The position numbers were made by a program, and so were the translations under genes. A DNA stretch of 5,307 nt from Flavobacteriaceae bacterium (lineage in GTDB: Bacteria; Bacteroidota; Bacteroidia; Flavobacteriales; Flavobacteriaceae), in contig CANEXR010000210.1 in assembly GCA_947443815.1 (NCBI GenBank), forward strand, positions 1 through 5,307. The letters run 5' to 3'. This document shows, piece after piece, positions 1-5,307 of this stretch; within the stretch, counting starts at the first letter, position 1; the number at the start of each line of letters is the position of its first letter. The notes beneath the pieces were generated by a model. It saw only the letters and a program-made list of their open reading frames with translations, ran no database searches and had not been told where the DNA came from.

Positions 1-1
1 A

Positions 2-1438
2 AAGAAATACAAAGCAGAAGAATCTCGTGAAATAGAATATGTTTTAATAGAAGACAAAGCTTCAACCGAAGACGAAAATGAAGTTAAAGCTAAAATAAAT
101 GGATTGTTATCTGGAAGTGTAGTTTATAATCAAGCAACTGCAAAAAACGATACTTTGCAAGGATTTAGAACTGCAACTAATACTGTTGAATTTGTAAATT
201 CAAATTCTGATGTACCTTATGATTCTTCTTATGTAGCTAAAAAAGATTTGCCTGCAATTGATGCTGAACAATTGTATAATTTAGCTCCAGGTGCAGTTTA
301 TGGTCCTTACAAGTTTGGCAATTACTACTGTATTTCTAAATCATTAGGGAGAAAAACAGGCGTAAATGCAAAAGCTAGCCATATCTTAATTAGTTATGAA
401 GGAACTCAGGTTCCTAATAAAAAAGAGAAAAGAACAAAAGAGGAAGCTAAAGCTAAAGCAGAAGAAATTTTAGCTCAAGTTACAGCAAATCCAGACAGTT
501 TTATGATGTTGGCTTTCACCGCATCCGATGATTCTTCTGCTCAACAAGGAGGAGATTTAGGTTATTTTGGTCCAAATCAAATGGTAAAACCATTTAATGA
601 TTTTGTTTTTTCTAATAGTATTGGAAAAATTGGTTTAGTTGAGACTCCTTTTGGTTTTCATATCATCAAAATCACTGACAAACAAGATGGAATTCGCTTA
701 GCTACTGTTGCTCAAAAAATAGAAGCTTCTGAAGCGACTTCGGATAAAGTATTTACACAGGCTACAAAATTTGAAATGGATGTCGCTGATAAAGATTTTA
801 ATAAAGTGGCTAAAGAGATGAAGCTTACGGTAGCTCCTCCAGTAACAGTGAAAGTGATGGATGAAACTTTTGGGTCTTTAGGTAAACAAAGAACGATTGT
901 AAGATGGGCATTCGAAGATGATTCTAAAGTAGGTGCTGTAAAAAGATTTGAAGTGGCTAATTTAGGTCACGTAATTGCTAAAGTTACCAAAATTGATAAA
1001 TCAGGATTAGTAGCCGTTAGCGTAGTAAGATCTTATGTGGAGCCAATTCTTAAAAATAAGAAAAAAGCGGAATTGATAAAAGCTAAAATGGCAGGTTCTT
1101 CACTTGAAGCTATTGCTAAAACGGTTGGGTCAACAGTGCAACAGGTAACTAATGTTACTATGGAAAACCCAGTTCTAGCTGGAGGTGTTGGGCAAGAGCC
1201 AAAAGTAGTTGGAAACGCATTTGCTTTAGCAGCCAATGCATTATCAGCTCCAATTGAAGGAAATACAGGTGTTTATGTTGTAAAAAATAGTAGTACTGTA
1301 AAAGCACCAGCATTAAAAAGTCATGCGCCTTATGTTGCTAAACTAAAAGCGCAAAGTGCATCAGATGCAAACAGAATCATACCTGCATTGAAAGCTAACG
1401 CTACAATTGTTGATAACAGAAACTTGTTTAATTACTAA
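2..1438 (+). CDS. PpiD/SurA-type periplasmic peptidyl-prolyl cis-trans isomerase (parvulin), 5'-truncated by the window edge
   Basis: The frame is open from the first complete codon at position 2 to the TAA at 1436-1438, giving 478 visible residues. The true start is upstream of the window. An internal TTG at 104 could be mistaken for a start, but coding sequence clearly precedes it (EYVLIED). A PpiC/parvulin domain covers visible residues about 125-226 and carries ASHILI, GGDLGYFG and TPFGFHIIKITD, with both conserved histidines kept. Parvulins catalyse cis-trans isomerisation of prolyl bonds. PpiD/SurA-like members assist folding of exported and outer-membrane proteins and are often anchored by an N-terminal helix, which is not visible here. 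About 250 residues follow the catalytic domain. They include segments resembling the C-terminal half of a parvulin fold, as in PpiD proteins with degenerate extra parvulin domains. I recall that flavobacterial homologues are about 700 residues, so roughly the last two thirds would be present. The gene ends 18 bp before a strong terminator. The family call is firm; PpiD versus another SurA-like subtype is less certain. Confidence 0.9.
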   Translation, partial: KKYKAEESREIEYVLIEDKASTEDENEVKAKINGLLSGSVVYNQATAKNDTLQGFRTATNTVEFVNSNSDVPYDSSYVAKKDLPAIDAEQLYNLAPGAVYGPYKFGNYYCISKSLGRKTGVNAKASHILISYEGTQVPNKKEKRTKEEAKAKAEEILAQVTANPDSFMMLAFTASDDSSAQQGGDLGYFGPNQMVKPFNDFVFSNSIGKIGLVETPFGFHIIKITDKQDGIRLATVAQKIEASEATSDKVFTQATKFEMDVADKDFNKVAKEMKLTVAPPVTVKVMDETFGSLGKQRTIVRWAFEDDSKVGAVKRFEVANLGHVIAKVTKIDKSGLVAVSVVRSYVEPILKNKKKAELIKAKMAGSSLEAIAKTVGSTVQQVTNVTMENPVLAGGVGQEPKVVGNAFALAANALSAPIEGNTGVYVVKNSSTVKAPALKSHAPYVAKLKAQSASDANRIIPALKANATIVDNRNLFNY

Positions 1439-1456
1439 ACATTTTTCATTTACCTA

Positions 1457-1505
1457 CATAAAACAAGAAACCCGATACAATCTGTATCGGGTTTCTTGTT
1501 TTATG
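1457..1505. terminator. Bidirectional intrinsic terminator between convergent genes
   Basis: Positions 1457-1479 and 1483-1505 form a perfect 23-bp inverted repeat around a 3-nt loop (1480-1482). The inner part is GC-richer (CCCGATACA paired with TGTATCGGG). The outer arms are A-rich on the 5' side and T-rich on the 3' side (TTTCTTGTTTTATG). Because of this symmetry, RNA from either strand forms the same hairpin followed by a U-rich stretch. It lies 18 bp after the isomerase stop on the plus strand and 32 bp after the kinase stop on the minus strand, the expected position for a shared terminator. Confidence 0.9.
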
Positions 1506-1537
1506 AATAGTTGGTGTAACCCTATTAAATATTATTT

Positions 1538-2452
1538 TTATACTATCATTTGATCATACGGAATAATAGTTTCATATCCTTTTGCAATAAAATACTCTTT
1601 TGGGTTTTCTTTTGAGACTACTAAAACAAAATCGCCTCCCCAAGCCCCAAGACTTTTTACAATGCCATTAAAATCTGGAAATAAAGCTTCTTTTACAGTT
1701 TTCATTTCTAAAATATTACTCAGTGCAACTTCATGTTTTTCTATGGCTATTGCAAAAGATTTTAATGTTGTAGCATGAATAACTGCTTGTGTTATAGCAT
1801 CATTTAAGGCAATATTTTGAGCAAGATGATTGTTTTTATTATTGTAATAGGATGCAATAGCAACTTTGCTGCTTTGTTTTTTGTTGAGGTAAACAAAATA
1901 TAAATTCTCGGCAAATTCGGGCTTGAAAATTACTTTTTCAACAATCGGCTTGCCTTGCTCTAATGAGAATAAAATAGGACTGTTGTTTTGTGCGCAGGCA
2001 ATATCGTAACCGCTACCACCAAAACTGTTTTTAAGCAACACAAACGCGTCAATTTGCAGCCATTGTGCGATATTGTTTATCAATGTTGAGGAGGTGCCAA
2101 GACCCCATTTTTTAGGAAAAGTTAATGTAGTAGTAATGTTATAGCCTTCTGATTGGGTTGTAAAATCAGGTTTCAATAAATAGGCTTCGTGTAAAATAGA
2201 AATTAAAGTTGTTTTCACGGTTTCAATTTCAGTTTTTTCTGGTTTTGTAATATCAAAAAATGAAATACTTTCTTCAAACCAAAGGCTGTTGTCAGAATCA
2301 TAACTTTTCCAATGAATGAATTGATTACTTCCTTTTTCGACTATGAGATTTTGACCAAATTTTGTTGGCAATGCAAAGGCTTTGGCGCCATCTAAGACCA
2401 AATATTCTCCGGTGATTAAAAGTTTTCCGTTGCTGTAAAAAGTGTGTTTCAT
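1538..2452 (-). CDS. GHMP-family kinase with GYDIA motif; probable phosphomevalonate kinase of the mevalonate pathway
   Basis: This encodes a complete 304-residue protein. I chose the ATG at 2450-2452 (MKHTFYSNGKLL) because the GHMP N-terminal motif begins at once. A longer frame reaching 2509 would add 19 unrelated residues encoded inside an intergenic repeat. Motif 1 is GKLLITGEYLVL (residues 9-20). The ATP-binding loop is PKKWGLGTSST (113-123), a variant of P-x-x-x-GLGSSxx. GGSGYDIACA (145-154) carries the aspartate expected near the phosphoryl acceptor. The C-terminal motif 3 is KSLGAWGGD (266-274). GEY rather than GEH in motif 1, a G-x-G-D-x-A type motif, and KSxGAxGGD all match phosphomevalonate kinases better than mevalonate kinases. 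That enzyme phosphorylates 5-phosphomevalonate with ATP in the cytosol. The neighbouring HMG-CoA reductase on the same strand, about 100 bp upstream, supports the pathway. Family membership is seen directly; the exact substrate is inferred. Mevalonate kinase or an uncharacterised GHMP activity remain alternatives. Confidence 0.88.
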   Translation of the reverse strand: MKHTFYSNGKLLITGEYLVLDGAKAFALPTKFGQNLIVEKGSNQFIHWKSYDSDNSLWFEESISFFDITKPEKTEIETVKTTLISILHEAYLLKPDFTTQSEGYNITTTLTFPKKWGLGTSSTLINNIAQWLQIDAFVLLKNSFGGSGYDIACAQNNSPILFSLEQGKPIVEKVIFKPEFAENLYFVYLNKKQSSKVAIASYYNNKNNHLAQNIALNDAITQAVIHATTLKSFAIAIEKHEVALSNILEMKTVKEALFPDFNGIVKSLGAWGGDFVLVVSKENPKEYFIAKGYETIIPYDQMIV

Positions 2453-2463
2453 GTGGTTGTTTT

Positions 2464-2541
2464 TAGCCCCGATGGGAACGGCATCCTTTTGTGACGGGGT
2501 TCGGCACAAAAGATATAGTGGACAGCGGGATTAAGCTCCTA
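2464..2541. repeat. Palindrome-containing intergenic element, probably a dispersed Flavobacterium-type repeat
   Basis: The element fills most of the 101-bp gap between the two minus-strand genes and is visibly richer in G+C than its surroundings. It contains a perfect 8-bp inverted repeat, CTTTTGTG (2486-2493) and CACAAAAG (2505-2512), around an 11-nt loop. The outer ends are also loosely complementary: TAGCCCCGAT at 2464-2473 and ATTAAGCTCCTA near 2530-2541, sharing AGC/GCT and CCC/GGG elements. On the minus strand it reads as TCCCGCTGTCC, then TATATCTTTTGTGCCG, the inverted copy CACAAAAGGATGCCG, and finally CATCGGGGCTA. I recall closely similar sequences recurring between genes in Flavobacterium genomes. 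Only one copy is in this window, so its dispersed nature is from memory. It has no poly-U tail, so it is not a typical terminator, but the transcript could fold here and affect how the two genes are coupled. Confidence 0.6.
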
Positions 2542-2553
2542 ATAAATAAAATA

Positions 2554-3870
2554 TTATTTCCTTAAATTTTCAATATAAGCTACCACGGCGCTGTGTGAGA
2601 CACTATGGTGCTTGAAATGTTTTCGAATAATTAGGCGTTCTTCATCATTGGCTTCAAATTGATTTAGAATGTTGTTCAGATGCATTTTCATGTGGCCATC
2701 TTGAATTCCTGTTGTGGTTAAGGAGCGCAATGCGGCAAAATTTTGTGCTAAACCTGCCACAGCTACTATTTGCATTAATTCTTTTGCGGAAGGATTTTCG
2801 AGCATTTCTAATGATAATTTGACCAAAGGATGCAAGGAAGTTAGTCCGCCTACGGTGCCTAAAGCCAGTGGAATTTCTAGCCAAAAACTAAAAATACCCT
2901 CTTCTATTTTGGCGTGTGAAAGACTAGAATAGTGTCCGTTTCGGGATGCATAGGCGTGAATACCAGCTTCGACAGCACGGAAATCATTGCCTGTTGCCAA
3001 TACTACGGCATCGACGCCATTCATGATTCCTTTGTTGTGTGTTACGGCACGATACGGTTCTACTTCAGCAATTTGAACTGCTTGTACAAAGCGTTCTGCA
3101 AAATCTTGTGGATTTGTAATGTGTTTTTCTTCTAAATCCGTAATTGGGCAAGCAACTTCGGCTCTTACGATACAATTAGGGACATAGTTAGACAAAATAC
3201 TCATGACGACTTCAATATTTTTTTCGGATTCTGTGAATAATTCAAATGTTGCGGCTTCCTCTTTTAAGGTTTTGGCAAATTGTTCTAAACAGGAATTGAT
3301 AAAGTTGGCGCCCATGCTGTCTTTGGTTTCAAAAGTGGCATGAAGTTGATAGTAATTGGGTATTAAATCTGTTTTGTCTTTTAGAACAATATCTAAAATC
3401 CCACCACCACGTTTTTGCATGTTTTTGGTGATATTGTCGGTGTCATCGAAAAAAATGAGTTTGGTTTTGGCAAAGAAAGCATTTAGTTTTGAGGCGTCAC
3501 CTTTGTACATAAAATGAACTTGACCAATTTTTTCGGTTGCAATAACAGTGGTTTTAAATCCGCCTCGGGTGGACCAAAATTTTGCTGCTTTTGAAGCTGC
3601 TGCCACTACAGAACTTTCTTCAATTACCATTGGAATGGTGTGGTATTTTCCGTTAATTAGAAAGTTTGGGGCTACTCCAAGTGGTATGTAGAAATTGGAG
3701 ATGGTGTTTTCGATGAATTCATCGTGTAATTTCTGTATTTTTTCATCTGAGTTCCAATAGTTTTTAAGCAAGTGTATAGCTTCTTGAGGAGTTGAAAAGT
3801 AGGAGTTTGCAATCCAATTTATTTTTTCTTCTTTAGCTAACTTAGAAAAACCAGCAATAACATTATTCAT
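2554..3870 (-). CDS. mvaA: Hydroxymethylglutaryl-CoA reductase, class II (mevalonate pathway)
   Basis: This encodes a complete 438-residue cytosolic enzyme, close to the roughly 430 residues usual for class II reductases and lacking the membrane region of eukaryotic class I forms. It reduces HMG-CoA to mevalonate with two NAD(P)H. Visible motifs, in order, are: ENTISNFYIPLGVAPNF (54-70); MVIEESSVVAAAS (81-93) with the catalytic glutamate at 84/85; DSMGANFIN (184-192); HNKGIMNG (278-285) with catalytic Lys280; TGNDFRAVEAG (293-303) with catalytic Asp296; GTVGGLTSLHP (338-348); and GIQDGHMKMH (388-397) with catalytic His393. All four catalytic residues are therefore present. I chose the ATG at 3868-3870 (MNNVIAGFSKLAK). 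An in-frame ATG at 3909 would add 13 residues and overlaps a likely promoter box. Automated annotation often labels this class 'degradative', but the adjacent GHMP kinase argues for a biosynthetic role here. It is probably co-transcribed with that kinase. The family assignment is very secure; the cofactor preference is not determined. Confidence 0.96.
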   Translation of the reverse strand: MNNVIAGFSKLAKEEKINWIANSYFSTPQEAIHLLKNYWNSDEKIQKLHDEFIENTISNFYIPLGVAPNFLINGKYHTIPMVIEESSVVAAASKAAKFWSTRGGFKTTVIATEKIGQVHFMYKGDASKLNAFFAKTKLIFFDDTDNITKNMQKRGGGILDIVLKDKTDLIPNYYQLHATFETKDSMGANFINSCLEQFAKTLKEEAATFELFTESEKNIEVVMSILSNYVPNCIVRAEVACPITDLEEKHITNPQDFAERFVQAVQIAEVEPYRAVTHNKGIMNGVDAVVLATGNDFRAVEAGIHAYASRNGHYSSLSHAKIEEGIFSFWLEIPLALGTVGGLTSLHPLVKLSLEMLENPSAKELMQIVAVAGLAQNFAALRSLTTTGIQDGHMKMHLNNILNQFEANDEERLIIRKHFKHHSVSHSAVVAYIENLRK

Positions 3871-4048
3871 TCTCAATTGATTATGGGATAGGTGTTGGCA
3901 AAGATACAATTTTAACGGTTTTATTTCTATTGTAGGATATTCAATAAATGTTTTTGTTTGACATTGTTTTTAACATTTAACACATCAAATGTGAAATAAT
4001 TGTAAATTTTTCACTAAAATTGACGGTTTTTAAATTTAAACCAATTTT
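3871..4048. promoter_or_regulatory. Divergent promoter region between mvaA and the S9 peptidase gene
   Basis: This 178-bp, very AT-rich spacer separates the starts of two divergently transcribed genes, so it must hold both promoters. Neither start codon has a recognisable Shine-Dalgarno sequence; both leaders are A/T-rich, as is usual in Bacteroidota. A clear -7 box is visible only for the minus-strand gene. For the peptidase I found only weak matches such as TAAATTTT at 4003-4010, without a well-spaced TTG upstream. A small dyad, CACAT-CAA-ATGTG, lies at 3981-3993. Confidence 0.6.
3899..3906 (-). promoter_or_regulatory. Probable -7 promoter box for mvaA (TAnnTTTG type)
   Basis: Read on the minus strand the sequence is TATCTTTG, an exact match to the Bacteroidota -7 consensus TAnnTTTG. 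It ends 28 bp before the chosen mvaA ATG, which would give a short leader of roughly 20-25 nt. I see no good TTG at the usual -33 spacing, so the call rests on one box. If correct, it rules out translation from the in-frame ATG at 3909. Confidence 0.5.
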
Positions 4049-4105
4049 ATGAATTCAAAAAAGTTTACAATCGTACTTTTGTTTTTGTGTTGTGCCGTTT
4101 TTGGT
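4049..4105 (+). other. Sec signal peptide of the S9 peptidase
   Basis: The first 19 codons give a short basic start (NSKK), a hydrophobic core (FTIVLLFLCCAV) and a small residue before the likely cut (VFG|QQ). Two cysteines lie in the core, but the residues before them (LFL) do not fit a lipobox, so signal peptidase I processing is more likely than lipidation. Confidence 0.75.
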
Positions 4106-5307
4106 CAACAAAAAATTACAATTGATGCTATTTATAATGGCAGTTTCCGAGCTGAAGGAATGGATGAATTACAATCTATGAAAAACAGCAATCAATATAC
4201 AGTGCTTAATTTAGATGCAAATGGAAGAAGTACTCAGATTGATTTATATGATTTTGCGAGCTTAAAAAAAAGTGCTACACTTCTTGACGGATCTGTTTTT
4301 AGAGCTTTGAAAAACGGAATTGATAGCTACACTTTTGATGCTTCTGAAAAGCAAATTTTGTTGGCGTGCAATACAAATCAGATATTTCGCCATTCTTTTA
4401 CTGCTGATTATTTTTTGTATACTATAGAAACTAAAGAATTAATTAAGTTATTTGACTTTCAAGTGCAAGAGCCTACTTTTTCTCCTGATGGGAAAAAGAT
4501 TGGATTTGCTAGAGAAAATAATTTGTATGTATATGATTTGGCTACAAAATCAACTACAGCAATTACAACTGATGGCAAAAAAAACAGTATAATCAACGGA
4601 ATTACGGATTGGGTTTATGAGGAAGAATTTGCTTTTGTGAGAGCATTTGATTGGAGTAAAGACAGCAAAAAAATAGGATTTATTCGCTTTGACGAAAGTG
4701 AAGTGCCAGAATTTTCAATGTCTATTTTTGAAAAAAAATTGTATCCTACTATCGAGACTTTCAAATACCCAAAAGCGGGAGAAAAAAATGCTTTGGTTTC
4801 CTTACATTTATATGATGTTGACTCCAAAACGATTACAAAAGTTGATTTAGGAAAATATACTGATTTTTATATTCCAAGAATTGAATGGACCAATGATGCA
4901 AATGTTTTGTGTGCCAAAATACTGAATCGCCATCAAGATAATTTAGATTTGTTATTTGTAGATGGAACAACCGCTGCAACAAAAGTTGTTTTGAACGAAA
5001 CCGAAAAAGGGTATATTGATTTTATCGATACAGATAATTTGACTTTTCTAAAAGACAATAGCTTTATTTGGACAAGTGAAAAAGATGGTTTCAACCATAT
5101 TTATCTCTATGACAAAACGGGTAAACTTAAAAACCAAGTTACTAAAGGAAACTGGGAGGTTACCTCTTATTACGGTTTTGATGAAAAAACGAAGACCGTT
5201 TATTATCAGTCTACAGAACAAGGGGCTATTAACAGAGCCATTTATAGTATACGTTTAGATGGTAAAAATAAAGTCCTATTGTCTAGAAATACAGGAACTA
5301 ATGCAGC
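4049..5307 (+). CDS. Dipeptidyl-peptidase IV-like S9 family serine peptidase, 3'-truncated by the window edge
   Basis: The frame runs open from the ATG at 4049 to the window end, giving 419 codons without a stop; the rest lies outside. Residues 1-19 (MNSKKFTIVLLFLCCAVFG) form a signal peptide with likely cleavage before QQ, so the enzyme should be exported. The visible part is the N-terminal beta-propeller. Its DPP IV hallmark is ITDWVYEEEF, with DWVYEEEF at 187-194; Glu192 and Glu193 correspond to the pair that binds the substrate's free N-terminus (E205/E206 in human DPP4). RHSFTADY from Arg114 matches the human Arg125 region. EVP (218-220) and YPKAG (240-244) also follow the human order. 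Propeller-type repeats such as FSPDGKKIGFARENNLYVYD are visible. The family removes dipeptides from N-termini with Pro or Ala second, and in Bacteroidota it aids peptide use in the periplasm or at the surface. The catalytic Ser-Asp-His domain is outside the window, so activity cannot be judged. Homologues are usually about 720 residues. Confidence 0.93.
   Translation, partial: MNSKKFTIVLLFLCCAVFGQQKITIDAIYNGSFRAEGMDELQSMKNSNQYTVLNLDANGRSTQIDLYDFASLKKSATLLDGSVFRALKNGIDSYTFDASEKQILLACNTNQIFRHSFTADYFLYTIETKELIKLFDFQVQEPTFSPDGKKIGFARENNLYVYDLATKSTTAITTDGKKNSIINGITDWVYEEEFAFVRAFDWSKDSKKIGFIRFDESEVPEFSMSIFEKKLYPTIETFKYPKAGEKNALVSLHLYDVDSKTITKVDLGKYTDFYIPRIEWTNDANVLCAKILNRHQDNLDLLFVDGTTAATKVVLNETEKGYIDFIDTDNLTFLKDNSFIWTSEKDGFNHIYLYDKTGKLKNQVTKGNWEVTSYYGFDEKTKTVYYQSTEQGAINRAIYSIRLDGKNKVLLSRNTGTNA

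Noticed and set aside
104..106. TTG as start of the isomerase
   Set aside because: Coding sequence in the same frame continues upstream to the window edge without a stop and reads like PpiD-type protein, so the gene is truncated by the window, not started here.
1033..1236. Short open frame on the minus strand inside the isomerase gene
   Set aside because: It is antisense to a clearly coding region with recognisable protein features, has no family resemblance and no start context.
2464..2541. The intergenic palindrome as a rho-independent terminator after mvaA, a CRISPR repeat or a riboswitch
   Set aside because: There is no U-rich run after the stem, only one copy and no spacer pattern, and no aptamer family I recognise.
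2654..3135. Several 67-76-codon open frames within and opposite the HMG-CoA reductase gene
   Set aside because: They overlap a complete, motif-rich gene in other frames and read as low-information sequence; they are shadows.
3871..3909. Upstream in-frame ATG that would lengthen HMG-CoA reductase by 13 residues
   Set aside because: The added residues (MYLCQHLSHNQLR) do not look like the family's N-terminus, and the codons overlap a good -7 promoter box.
4088..4096. Lipobox (lipoprotein signal) in the S9 peptidase
   Set aside because: The residues before Cys14/Cys15 (LLFL) lack the small residues needed before a lipid-modified cysteine; an ordinary signal peptide fits better.
4615..5258. Short open frames inside the S9 peptidase gene, on both strands
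   Set aside because: The peptidase frame is continuous through this region with DPP IV motifs, so these are out-of-frame shadows.
1..5307. A novel defence, mobile or secondary-metabolite system
   Set aside because: All four genes belong to known housekeeping or envelope families in an ordinary arrangement; no transposase, integrase, nuclease or modular synthase is present.

Overview
The window is AT-rich bacterial chromosome that looks like a member of Flavobacteriaceae, most likely Flavobacterium or a close relative. The evidence is the protein families and their order, start codons without Shine-Dalgarno sequences, a Bacteroidota-type -7 promoter box (TAnnTTTG), and an intergenic repeat that resembles one I remember from Flavobacterium genomes. 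I could not run a database search, so the genus is an inference.

Layout. (1) From the left edge to 1438 (+) lies the C-terminal 478 codons of a PpiD/SurA-type periplasmic peptidyl-prolyl isomerase, whose N-terminus is outside the window. (2) At 1457-1505 a perfect 23-bp inverted repeat with a 3-nt loop sits between two convergent genes and should terminate transcription from both sides. (3) At 1538-2452 (-) is a GHMP-family kinase of the 'GYDIA' type. (4) At 2464-2541 a roughly 78-bp palindrome-containing element fills most of the gap between the two minus-strand genes. (5) At 2554-3870 (-) is a complete class II HMG-CoA reductase. (6) At 3871-4048 is a divergent promoter region. (7) From 4049 (+) to the right edge lies the N-terminal 419 codons of an exported dipeptidyl-peptidase IV-like S9 peptidase, cut before its catalytic domain.

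The two minus-strand genes belong together. HMG-CoA reductase makes mevalonate, and the adjacent GHMP kinase has motifs closest to phosphomevalonate kinases, so the pair probably supplies two steps of the mevalonate route to isoprenoids (menaquinone side chain, carotenoids, undecaprenyl phosphate). The flanking plus-strand genes are envelope or periplasmic proteins: a folding catalyst and a peptide-degrading enzyme. They have no obvious biochemical link to the pair.

I see no tRNA, rRNA, CRISPR array, transposase or prophage gene. The window is mostly ordinary core genome. The points most worth a second look are the kinase's likely phosphomevalonate role, the palindromic intergenic element, and repeated parvulin-half-like segments in the isomerase.
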